Source: Chitinophaga sp. S165 (lineage in GTDB: Bacteria > Bacteroidota > Bacteroidia > Chitinophagales > Chitinophagaceae). Taken from it: DNA of 64,000 nucleotides. Position 1 is the stretch's first letter. Every line of letters starts with the position of its first letter. The DNA is taken from NCBI RefSeq assembly GCF_003182155.1, contig NZ_QGTG01000008.1:186001-250000 (forward strand). The letters run 5' to 3'. Of this stretch, positions 33,988-42,360 are shown piece after piece. The notes under the pieces were generated by a model. That model saw only the letters and a list, made by a program, of their open reading frames with translations, had not been told where the DNA came from and did not search any database. Made by a program: the position numbers and the translations under genes.

Positions 33988-35235
33988 ATGGAATCTATAC
34001 AACCACTACTGGTGCAGGCGCAGGCAGCCACACGTTCTGTAAAGACACTGCCTGACGAACAGAAACAGCAATTGCTGCATAAGCTGGCTGCCCGCATCGT
34101 AGAACACACCGCTGATATCGTGGCGGAGAATAAGAAGGACCTGGATAAGATGTCTGACCAGGACCCGAAGAAAGACAGGTTATTGCTCAATGCCAGCCGT
34201 ATACAACAGCTGGCAGACAGTTTGAAAGATATCGCACAGTTACCCGATCCCGCTAATCAGCTGGTGCTGGAACGAACGCTGGATAATGGTTTATATGTTC
34301 AGAAACGTACTGCGCCCCTGGGTGTGGTAGGTGTGATCTATGAGTCACGTCCCAATGTTACACTGGATGTTGCGGCACTCTGCATCAGGTCTGGCAACGT
34401 TGCTGTACTGCGTGGCGGTACAGATGCTTTCCATACGAATATCATTCTCGTAAAACTGATCCGCGAGGTGCTGGAGGAGTTTAAAGTGGACGTAAATGCT
34501 GTGCAGTTATTGCCGGTAGACAGAGCGCTGATCGGCGAAATGCTGACAGCAGTAAAATATATTGACATCATCATTCCCCGTGGTTCTCAGCAACTGATAG
34601 ACTATGTACGCGCTAATTCCAAAGTCCCTGTGATTGAAACAGGTGCTGGTGTGTGTCATACCTATGTAGAGAAAACTGCCGATATCGAAAAGGCAAGTGC
34701 GATCATTACGAATGCAAAAGTATCCCGTCCTTCTGTATGTAATGCGCTGGATACTGTATTGGTAGATGAACAGGTAGCACCCGGACTATTGCGGTTACTG
34801 GCCGATTCATTGCAGGATTATGATGTGGAGATCTTTGCCGATGAAACATCATACAACATATTACAGGCATTGGAATATCCATATCTGATACGTGCCACAC
34901 CCGCCGATTTCGGACGTGAGTTCCTTGACTTCAAATGCTCTGTTAAAATAGTGAATGGCGTAGAGGAAGCCCTGCAACATATACAGGAATATTCATCTAA
35001 ACACTCAGAAGCAATTATATCAAAAGATACAGCTATCAGTGAGCGCTTCCTGAATGAAGTGGATGCCGCTGCAGTATATGTGAATGCTTCCACCAGGTTT
35101 ACAGATGGTGGCGTATTCGGTTTAGGCGCCGAGATAGGCATCTCTACGCAGAAATTACATGCACGCGGGCCGTTTGCATTGGAGAAACTGGTGACTGAAA
35201 AATGGTTTGTAAGAGGAGATGGGCAGGTTAGATAA
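33988..35235 (+). CDS. proA: Glutamate-5-semialdehyde dehydrogenase (gamma-glutamyl phosphate reductase)
   Basis: ProA reduces gamma-glutamyl phosphate to the semialdehyde using NADPH, the second step of proline synthesis. The 415-residue protein shows GVVGVIYESRPNVTLDV near residue 112, VIETGAGVCHTYV near 212, the active-site cysteine in SRPSVCNALDTVLVD near 248 and ALEKLVTEKWFVRGDGQVR at the end. Length matches the family. It is co-transcribed with proB and overlaps the convergent GH9 gene by 8 nt at the 3' end. Confidence 0.96.
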   Translation: MESIQPLLVQAQAATRSVKTLPDEQKQQLLHKLAARIVEHTADIVAENKKDLDKMSDQDPKKDRLLLNASRIQQLADSLKDIAQLPDPANQLVLERTLDNGLYVQKRTAPLGVVGVIYESRPNVTLDVAALCIRSGNVAVLRGGTDAFHTNIILVKLIREVLEEFKVDVNAVQLLPVDRALIGEMLTAVKYIDIIIPRGSQQLIDYVRANSKVPVIETGAGVCHTYVEKTADIEKASAIITNAKVSRPSVCNALDTVLVDEQVAPGLLRLLADSLQDYDVEIFADETSYNILQALEYPYLIRATPADFGREFLDFKCSVKIVNGVEEALQHIQEYSSKHSEAIISKDTAISERFLNEVDAAAVYVNASTRFTDGGVFGLGAEIGISTQKLHARGPFALEKLVTEKWFVRGDGQVR

Positions 35236-37681
35236 CCAGCTCATCTACCTTTTTAAAATCATAACCTTGTTGTTTCAGATAACTGATCAACGCATTTAAC
35301 TGCAGGTAGAATTTATCTTTTCTTCTGGCATCAGTGCCGGCGTGGATCAATAGTATCACCCCATTTAACTTTCCCGGCCTGTTCTTTTCAAATGCTTTTA
35401 CAGATCTTAAAATGGCGTCGCTGCTTTTATAAGAGGCGCCCATCTGCGGATAGGTGTAATCCGCATTACTGCCCGTTCCTGGTGTAAAACAGACGATCTG
35501 TAACCCTAGTTCTTCAGACCATTGAGCGACCTTATTATTCCACCATTCATAAGGCGGAATATAAGAATGCACCTTTGCTGTATCAATACCGAGTTGTTGC
35601 ATCTTAACCAGGTTCGCTTTTATATCAGCCGTAAATCGCTCTTGTGTTACGAGCAGACTGTCCCGCTTTTTCCAGTCGCAGTATAACAGGTGTTTGTCTG
35701 AATGTGGCCCCAGGTAATGCCCATTGGCATATAATCGTTTAATATCCTGTTGAAAGTGTGTATTGCTATAGAAATTCCCCGTAAAGAAAAACGAACCTTT
35801 CACTTGTTGGCGCTGTAGTGTATTGGTGATGTGACTTAAGCCATCTCCAAATTCATCGCCGGTAAACACTAAAGCAATTTCCTTTCTGGTACTATCCATT
35901 CTTGTAATGCCACCTTGTGTAACGGTATAACCTTTTTGTCTGGCAGCGTTTTCCTGTGCAGCAAGGAGATAGATCAACACTGCAGTACCATCCATGGTAG
36001 GTTCATTGGTGCTATAATCGCCATAGTCGTCATGATATACAGCCAGGTCACTTTGGAATTCCGCGTATTCATCAGCGTCCTGCAATTGTATGCCGATGAG
36101 GTTTTTAAAGATGTTGGTGTACACAGGGCCATCTACCAATCCTCCGTCAATCGGGTATTGTTTCAGGTGAGTAAAAGAGGAGTGAGGATCTGCCGGTGTA
36201 TCTCCATGTTCTGGTAGTCCGTAGACCATAGCTGTGCCCCACGGATTGCAACCGAAGATCCAGTCAAAGCAGGCCTGTTCCAGTTGTAGATATGTCGTAT
36301 CTCCGCTCAGCTGCCGGTACCAGTAACACTGGATAGCAAAAGCCACAGTAAGATTATTGCTGCACCAGATAAAAGGAATACCACGGTAGAAAGCATTTTG
36401 TGAAGCCTTACGCCAAACACGTTCAATACCTTCTTTATAGTAACTGATCAACGTATCTTTTTTCGTTCCGGTTGATAGTTTGGCCAGCTCTGCATGCCCC
36501 TGATTGATGAACGGGTACCACTGATAATGTCGGGCAGTATCGTGTCCCAGCCAGGGAGTAACTGCTTCCTGTCGCGCGAAGGTCCAGGCTTTATCGAGAT
36601 AGACGCCACCCAGAGAAGCTGCTGCCAGTTCCATATCGTCTGTCCAGTTATCTTCTTCATAGAAATAAGGCGAACGTCCAGGGGCTGTCTGACAAACACC
36701 AGGTTTATTGATACCGAGTTGATAGGCAGCCTTTGCTTTATATTGTAATGTATCGGCGTAAGATGGTTGCAAGGGACTGAATAGCTGTGTGCCAAGTGCA
36801 AAGCAGCTACTGAATTTTCCTGCGGTGGAAGCTACGCCTGTACTGCGGTTCTTATACTTTAATAATCCCTGGGGCTCGCCGGTACAGAAGTAGACAGGGC
36901 GCTCCAGTCCGCGGCCATAGAAATTCGTATCCTGCTTTGGAATACGCATCCCCTGGTGATCACGATCATCGCCTACCTGATTGTACATCCTGTCATCCTG
37001 CGGATTCATTTTAATGAGCCAATCCAGGCCCCATTTTGCCTCATCCAGTACATCGGCAATACCATTGTTGCCCGACAGTCCATTGGCCTGTAATGAGTCT
37101 GTAAATACGTTTGGGAAGTCCCGGTGCGCTGCCAGCAGATGCCAGGTAGCATTAGCGGAGGTGGTAACATATTGCAGATAATCTGAAGCGTCATGCCACC
37201 CCCCTGAAACAGGCACAAACACGCTATCGGGTCCATATACCGGGAAGCCATCATGTGTATGGCAGGAATCTTTCAGGAAAGGATTAAAGCCATTCCTCTG
37301 CTGACGCATGTAACGGAGACAGAAGTCCGCAGCGCCTTTATATACATCATCGCTAATGGTAAATACAGGGGACTTTGCTCCACCTGCCTGCAGGTAATAC
37401 TGGCCGGCGGCAGTAAAAGCAGAGAAGTCCAGCCGGCTGGTTTGCCGGAAAGGGCCATATGCTCCTGCAGCCCTGCCTGCCGCATGTTTGAATACAACAC
37501 GGCCGGTGCCGGCGTTAACCAGTTCAAAATATTTTAATGTATCTTGTTCTTTACTGCACCATACTGCAACTTTGCTGCCCTGAGGCGCATAACCAAGCTG
37601 GTTAATGCGTATCCAGCCGGCAAACATAGGAAGACTGATAAATGCAGACAATACCAGCAGGAACAGCTTTTTCATATGCAC
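35228..37681 (-). CDS. Secreted fusion: Ig-like + GH9 glucanase + polysaccharide deacetylase (CE4-like)
   Basis: The 817-residue protein has a signal peptide (KKLFLLVLSAFISLPMFA) and three parts. Residues 22-110 form the cellulase N-terminal Ig-like domain (IRINQLGYAPQGSKVAVW). Residues 115-590 are GH9, with GGWHDASDYLQYV near 160 (Asp nucleophile-activating pair) and STNEPTMDGTAVLIY near 567 (catalytic Glu). Residues 600-817 are a NodB-type deacetylase with IALVFTGDEFGDG, the HSDKH metal motif near 683, and VILLIHAGTD near 785. GH9 enzymes cut beta-glucans; CE4 enzymes remove N- or O-acetyl groups. It is a single gene, divergent from the symporter gene. A second in-frame ATG at 37675 is also possible. 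Confidence 0.88.
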   Translation of the reverse strand: MHMKKLFLLVLSAFISLPMFAGWIRINQLGYAPQGSKVAVWCSKEQDTLKYFELVNAGTGRVVFKHAAGRAAGAYGPFRQTSRLDFSAFTAAGQYYLQAGGAKSPVFTISDDVYKGAADFCLRYMRQQRNGFNPFLKDSCHTHDGFPVYGPDSVFVPVSGGWHDASDYLQYVTTSANATWHLLAAHRDFPNVFTDSLQANGLSGNNGIADVLDEAKWGLDWLIKMNPQDDRMYNQVGDDRDHQGMRIPKQDTNFYGRGLERPVYFCTGEPQGLLKYKNRSTGVASTAGKFSSCFALGTQLFSPLQPSYADTLQYKAKAAYQLGINKPGVCQTAPGRSPYFYEEDNWTDDMELAAASLGGVYLDKAWTFARQEAVTPWLGHDTARHYQWYPFINQGHAELAKLSTGTKKDTLISYYKEGIERVWRKASQNAFYRGIPFIWCSNNLTVAFAIQCYWYRQLSGDTTYLQLEQACFDWIFGCNPWGTAMVYGLPEHGDTPADPHSSFTHLKQYPIDGGLVDGPVYTNIFKNLIGIQLQDADEYAEFQSDLAVYHDDYGDYSTNEPTMDGTAVLIYLLAAQENAARQKGYTVTQGGITRMDSTRKEIALVFTGDEFGDGLSHITNTLQRQQVKGSFFFTGNFYSNTHFQQDIKRLYANGHYLGPHSDKHLLYCDWKKRDSLLVTQERFTADIKANLVKMQQLGIDTAKVHSYIPPYEWWNNKVAQWSEELGLQIVCFTPGTGSNADYTYPQMGASYKSSDAILRSVKAFEKNRPGKLNGVILLIHAGTDARRKDKFYLQLNALISYLKQQGYDFKKVDELVI

Positions 37682-37821
37682 GTGGTTTTGGTGGAAGTAC
37701 TGTGAAAATATAAATTTATTCGTTTTTCTGCATAGAATTCTGCGTTTTTTGCGTTTTTGTATTTATATTGAAATGTGAATGTGCGTTTTTATGCGGCTTT
37801 AATCAACTGAAATTCTACTTT

Positions 37822-39318
37822 ATGACACCAGGCCTTTTGTTTTCTATTGTCATTGCCTATTTCGTTATTCTATTGATCGTAGCCTGGTACACTGGCCGCA
37901 ATTCAAACAATGAATCTTTCTTCATAGGCAACCGTAATAGTAACTGGATGCTGGTAGCTTTCGGCATGATCGGCACTTCACTGAGCGGCGTCACTTTTGT
38001 AAGTGTACCGGGAGATGTAGGCAAGACCGCTTTCGGTTACATGCAGGTTGCATTGGGTAATATGATGGGGTATGTTGTGATCGCATTTGTGCTGCTACCT
38101 TTATATTACCGGTTAAAGCTGACCTCTATCTATAATTATTTCAGTACTCGCTTTGGTAACAAGTCTTATAAGACCGGCGCTTCCTTCTTTATTTTATCAA
38201 GAACGTTGGGCGCTACTGCCAGGTTATACCTTGTGGTAAATATCCTGCAGAACTTATTGGAAGAAGCATTCAAGGATCAGTTCCAGGTGCCTTTCTGGCT
38301 AACTACAGCGATCATCCTGTTGATGATCCTCTTGTATACTTTTGAAGGTGGTGTGAAAACGATCGTGTATACTGATACCTTGCAGACCACTTGTATGCTG
38401 GCAGGACTTGTGATCTGTATTATTTATATTCTTAACCGCCTTGATCTGAACATCGGCAGTAGCCTGCAGGCGATGGGAGAGAGAGGAATGTCTCAGATAT
38501 TTTTTACTGATCCGAATAGTCCGTTGTTCTTCTTCAAACAGATGCTCGGTGGGGCGTTCATAACGATCACAATGACAGGAATGGACCAGGAAATGATGCA
38601 GAAGAACATCTCTGTTAAACGGTTGGTGGATGCACAGAAGAACGTAATGACATTAAGCCTGATCTTCGGTGTAGTGATCCTCATGTTCCTGTTCCTCGGT
38701 GGATTATTATACCTCTATGCTGAAACTATCGGTGTAACAGCAGCTTCCGACCAGTTGTTCCCCACACTCGCATTGGATGCACAGCGTATGCCGGCGGCTA
38801 TTTCTGTGATCTTTATCATTGCATTGATCTCGGCATTATTCCCCAGTGCAGATGGCGCTATTACCGCGCTGACTTCTTCATTCTGTATCGATATCCTGAA
38901 TATACAACGTAGGAATGATCTGTCAGAGAAGGAGCGGAAGAGGACGAGACAGTATGTGCATCTGGGCTTTACCTTCATATTCCTGCTGATAGTTTTGGTG
39001 TTTAAGTATATCGACAGCCATAGTATGATATCTGTGATACTGAAGGTAGCATCGTATACTTACGGACCTCTACTGGGGCTATTTGCTTTCGGTATCCTGA
39101 CCAAACGTGTAGTGAAAGATAATATGGTGCCGGCAATTGCAGTCGCAGCGCCTATTCTTTGTTATGTGCTTGAAATGTTCCAGACATATCTTTTCAAAGA
39201 CTATAAGATCGGTTTGGAATTACTTGTCATCAACGGATTGTTGATGTTTATTGGGTTATGGATGACTTCCGACGTCTATAAGAAAAAGAAGAAAAAGAAA
39301 AAAGGACAGCTATCCTGA
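37822..39318 (+). CDS. Sodium:solute symporter (SSS family), candidate anhydro-MurNAc transporter
   Basis: From the ATG at 37822 (MTPGLLFSIVIAYFVILLIV) the protein has 498 residues and about 13 membrane segments; an upstream in-frame start at 37768 would add a Cys-rich, unlikely leader. SSS features include GMIGTSLSGVTFVSVPGDVG near residue 50 and ISALFPSADGAITALTSSF near 345. The C-terminus ends in eight lysines. It is 13 nt before murQ and followed by anmK, so it is probably an importer of MurNAc-type sugars, comparable with Tannerella MurT, which as I recall belongs to an SSS-type family. Substrate is an inference from context. Confidence 0.85.
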   Translation: MTPGLLFSIVIAYFVILLIVAWYTGRNSNNESFFIGNRNSNWMLVAFGMIGTSLSGVTFVSVPGDVGKTAFGYMQVALGNMMGYVVIAFVLLPLYYRLKLTSIYNYFSTRFGNKSYKTGASFFILSRTLGATARLYLVVNILQNLLEEAFKDQFQVPFWLTTAIILLMILLYTFEGGVKTIVYTDTLQTTCMLAGLVICIIYILNRLDLNIGSSLQAMGERGMSQIFFTDPNSPLFFFKQMLGGAFITITMTGMDQEMMQKNISVKRLVDAQKNVMTLSLIFGVVILMFLFLGGLLYLYAETIGVTAASDQLFPTLALDAQRMPAAISVIFIIALISALFPSADGAITALTSSFCIDILNIQRRNDLSEKERKRTRQYVHLGFTFIFLLIVLVFKYIDSHSMISVILKVASYTYGPLLGLFAFGILTKRVVKDNMVPAIAVAAPILCYVLEMFQTYLFKDYKIGLELLVINGLLMFIGLWMTSDVYKKKKKKKKGQLS

Positions 39319-39331
39319 TCTGTAAAACTTA

Positions 39332-40147
39332 ATGTTAAGAGCTATGCTTACAACTGAAATGTCTTCCCGTTTTAATGACCTGGAGAAGATGAGTGTCCGT
39401 GCCCTGCTGGAAGGGATAAATAGCGAAGATGCTACGGTGCCACAGGCAGTAGCGAAAGCAATTCCGCAGATAGAAAAACTGGTAATGGCAGCTGTGGAGA
39501 AAATGAAAGAGGGCGGGCGCCTGTTCTACATAGGCGCCGGTACCAGCGGAAGATTAGGCATCGTTGATGCATCTGAATGTCCGCCGACATTTGGTGTGCC
39601 GCATGAACTGGTAGTGGGTATCATTGCAGGAGGCGATAAAGCCATTCGTAAGGCGGTAGAGTTTGCAGAAGATGATAAGCAGCAGGCAGCCAAAGACCTG
39701 GATAGTTTTAACATCAATGACAAAGATGTCGTAATAGGTATTGCCGCATCAGGCACTACGCCTTACGTGATCGGTGGTGTGAAAACCATGCGTGAAAGAG
39801 GGTTTATGACGGGTTGTGTTACCTGTAATATAGGCAGTCCGCTTGCTGCAGCAGTAGAATATCCTGTTGAAGCGGAAGTAGGAGCGGAGTTCCTTACCGG
39901 CAGTACCCGCATGAAATCGGGCACGGCACAGAAGCTGATCCTGAATATGATCTCCACCTCTATTATGATTCAGTTAGGACGAGTAAAAGGGAATAAGATG
40001 GTCGACATGCAGCTGAGCAATCATAAGCTGGTGGATCGTGCTACACGGATGGTGATGAGTGAACTAGGCGTAGACGAAGCAACTGCACGTCAGCTGATAG
40101 CAGAAAAAGGAAGTGTAAGGGCAGCAATAGAAAGCAGGAAATCATGA
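39332..40147 (+). CDS. murQ: N-acetylmuramic acid 6-phosphate etherase
   Basis: MurQ cleaves the lactyl ether of MurNAc-6-phosphate to give GlcNAc-6-phosphate and lactate in cell-wall recycling. The 271-residue protein has an SIS domain (GGRLFYIGAGTSGRLGIVDA) with the catalytic Glu in DASECPPTFG near residue 83 and a second acidic block VEFAEDD near 114. GSTRMKSGTAQKLILNMIST lies near 190 and the C-terminal UBA-like helix follows. In-frame ATGs at 39332, 39344 and 39359 are all possible starts. It overlaps anmK by 4 nt (ATGA), so the two are translationally coupled. Confidence 0.96.
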   Translation: MLRAMLTTEMSSRFNDLEKMSVRALLEGINSEDATVPQAVAKAIPQIEKLVMAAVEKMKEGGRLFYIGAGTSGRLGIVDASECPPTFGVPHELVVGIIAGGDKAIRKAVEFAEDDKQQAAKDLDSFNINDKDVVIGIAASGTTPYVIGGVKTMRERGFMTGCVTCNIGSPLAAAVEYPVEAEVGAEFLTGSTRMKSGTAQKLILNMISTSIMIQLGRVKGNKMVDMQLSNHKLVDRATRMVMSELGVDEATARQLIAEKGSVRAAIESRKS

Positions 40148-41337
40148 ACAGAAATCTACAGCAACTATTTACCATTGCACAAAAGCCGGTAAGACGTATT
40201 ATTGGATTAATGTCCGGTACATCGCTGGATGGACTGGACGTTGCATTGTGTGCCATCACCGGAAGCGGAATGGATACAAGGGTTACGCTGGAACATTTTG
40301 ACACTGTTCCTTATCCGGTAGCAGTGAAAGATGAGATCAGGAAAGTATTTGCAAAGGATATGATATCTTTTCAGCAGCTCTGCCTGTTGAATCCATGGCT
40401 GGCTGGTCTGCATGCACAATGGATATTAGAGTGCCTGAAGAAATGGAATGTTGCAGCAAGGGAAGTTGACCTGATCGCGTCCCATGGACAAACAGTTTAT
40501 CATAGTCCGAAGATATTACACCGCTTGCCGGAATTTCCGAATGCTACTTTGCAGATAGTAGATGGTGATCATATTGCTGTAAAAACAGGCATCATCGCCT
40601 TAAGCGATTTCAGACAGAAACATATTGCAGCAGGTGGAGAAGGTGCGCCACTGGCTTTATATGGCGATTATTGTCTCTTCTCTGAAAAAGGAGAGGACAG
40701 GGTTATGCTGAATATGGGAGGTATCGCTAACTTTACTTATCTGCCTGGAGATCTCAATCCGGGAGGTGTGTTCGTAACAGATACAGGTCCGGGAAACACA
40801 TTACTGGATACATTTGCAAGAGAGTATTTCCAGGTGGAATATGATAAAGACGCATCATTCGCCAGGCAAGGTACTGTGAATGAAAGTTTGTTAACAACGC
40901 TGAAGGCGAATCCATTTTTCAAAGAACCATTTCCGCGTACCACAGGACCTGAATTATTCAGCAAGGCATATGTAAGAGCTGCACAGGATTCTACCAACAC
41001 TACTGCGCTTTCTTCTTATGATATGATGGCTACACTCACGCGTTTCAGTGCAGATACGATCACGGATGCACTGAAGAGCATACTTCAGGAGGGCAAGGAT
41101 TATGCGGTGTATGTAAGTGGAGGAGGCGCACACAATCCACTATTGACGGGCTGGATCAGGGAAAGCTTACCCCGTTTGAAAATGCATACCACCGGAGAAT
41201 TGGGTATAGCAGGTGATGCGAAGGAAGCAGTACTATTCGCCATACTTGCCAATGAAGCGATCTGCGGAGAATGTATCAACTTCGGCAAATCCGGTATGCC
41301 TGCAATTACAATGGGAAAGCTGTCATTTCCCGCATAA
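40144..41337 (+). CDS. anmK: Anhydro-N-acetylmuramic acid kinase
   Basis: AnmK hydrolyses the 1,6-anhydro bond and phosphorylates anhydro-MurNAc to MurNAc-6-phosphate, the substrate of MurQ. The 397 residues show the ATP-binding N-terminus IGLMSGTSLDGLDVALC near residue 20, DLIASHGQTVYHSP near 110, GEGAPLALYGDYCLF near 167, MLNMGGIANFTYLP near 190, the catalytic Asp in TDTGPGNTLLD near 215 and VSGGGAHNPLL near 325. Length matches the family. The overlap with murQ makes a functional pair. A 113-nt gap with a candidate operator separates it from the DeoR gene. Confidence 0.96.
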   Translation: MNRNLQQLFTIAQKPVRRIIGLMSGTSLDGLDVALCAITGSGMDTRVTLEHFDTVPYPVAVKDEIRKVFAKDMISFQQLCLLNPWLAGLHAQWILECLKKWNVAAREVDLIASHGQTVYHSPKILHRLPEFPNATLQIVDGDHIAVKTGIIALSDFRQKHIAAGGEGAPLALYGDYCLFSEKGEDRVMLNMGGIANFTYLPGDLNPGGVFVTDTGPGNTLLDTFAREYFQVEYDKDASFARQGTVNESLLTTLKANPFFKEPFPRTTGPELFSKAYVRAAQDSTNTTALSSYDMMATLTRFSADTITDALKSILQEGKDYAVYVSGGGAHNPLLTGWIRESLPRLKMHTTGELGIAGDAKEAVLFAILANEAICGECINFGKSGMPAITMGKLSFPA

Positions 41338-41418
41338 ACCCGCATTATTTAAATTATTCCTGCTAAAAGCAGCAAAAAAGTGCGGGTTATATTTTGCTTT
41401 CTGCGTTTTTTTGCCGAA

Positions 41419-41436
41419 ATTCAACTTGAATTCAAC
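41419..41436. promoter_or_regulatory. Candidate DeoR-type operator
   Basis: TTCAACTTGAA (41420-41430) and the overlapping palindrome TTGAATTCAA (41426-41435) lie 15 bp before the DeoR start. A related sequence at 37801-37818, just before the symporter ATG, matches 14 of 18 positions. Both could be bound by the DeoR-family regulator encoded here. Confidence 0.4.
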
Positions 41437-41450
41437 CAAAGTCATCTTAG

Positions 41451-42197
41451 ATGTTAAAGGAAGAACGCCACGCTTATATACTTCATCAGGTAAACCTGCA
41501 CAATAAGGTGTTGTCCTCTCATCTGAGTGAACAGATACAGGTATCAGAAGATACCATTCGCCGTGACCTTGCGGAATTAGCACAGGATGGAAAGATCATC
41601 AAGGTACATGGCGGCGCATTATCCAATTCATTTCATCAGGGTATAACATCACAGGATGTATATGCCGTAAAAGATAAAAAAACCATTGCTTTAAAAGCCG
41701 TCGAATTGATACATGACGGTATGTTTGTATTAACTACGGGAGGTACCACTATCGCAGAACTGGCGCGTGTGTTGCCTCGTGACCTGCAGGCTACTTTTAT
41801 TACCGTAAGCCTTCCTGCAGCTTTTGAATATGCCAATCACCCGAATATAGAGGTGATCGTGATCGGCGATAAGTTATCAAAAGGATCAAAGATAACAGTA
41901 GGAGGTGAGGCCATTTCAAAGATAAAGATGATCAAAGCCGACCTGTGTTTTCTGGGAAACAATGCTATTGATGTGGAAGATGGGTTAACCGACAATGACT
42001 GGGATGTAGTACAGGTAAAAAGAGCGATGATCAGCACCGCTAAAAAAGTAGTGGTATTAACCATTTCAGAAAAAACAGATACATCCGAACAGTTGAAGAT
42101 CTGCGATGTGGAAGAGATAGATATATTAATTACAGAGCTGCCACCAAACGCCAAGAAATTGCAGCCATATAGAAAGAAGGGTATACAGATTTTATAA
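41451..42197 (+). CDS. DeoR/GlpR family transcriptional regulator
   Basis: The 248-residue regulator has the N-terminal winged helix typical of DeoR (MLKEERHAYILHQVNL, then VSEDTIRRDLAELAQDGKI, then VHGGAL) and a C-terminal DeoR sensor domain with TTGGTTIAELARVL near residue 97 and LGNNAIDVEDGLTDNDW near 168. DeoR proteins respond to sugar phosphates. Between murQ-anmK and SusC-SusD it is well placed to sense MurNAc-6-phosphate or GlcNAc-6-phosphate and control both sides, which is inference. Confidence 0.93.
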   Translation: MLKEERHAYILHQVNLHNKVLSSHLSEQIQVSEDTIRRDLAELAQDGKIIKVHGGALSNSFHQGITSQDVYAVKDKKTIALKAVELIHDGMFVLTTGGTTIAELARVLPRDLQATFITVSLPAAFEYANHPNIEVIVIGDKLSKGSKITVGGEAISKIKMIKADLCFLGNNAIDVEDGLTDNDWDVVQVKRAMISTAKKVVVLTISEKTDTSEQLKICDVEEIDILITELPPNAKKLQPYRKKGIQIL

Positions 42198-42360
42198 TAA
42201 AACAGCTTATTATTTATTCCGGCGATATTACGGGGGCTTAACGAAATACGTAAAAGCGCTTATCAACCAGCCTGTAATCAATCAGTTATTCAAGGCAAAT
42301 ATTCCTGAAGAACAGGAGATATCCATGCTATTACTTTTCGCTTACTATTAAAAATCAGTT

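Noticed and set aside
33111..34190. 359-codon minus-strand frame across proB and proA
   Set aside because: Both proB and proA are complete, conserved genes on the plus strand; the antisense frame is Ser-rich and spans both.
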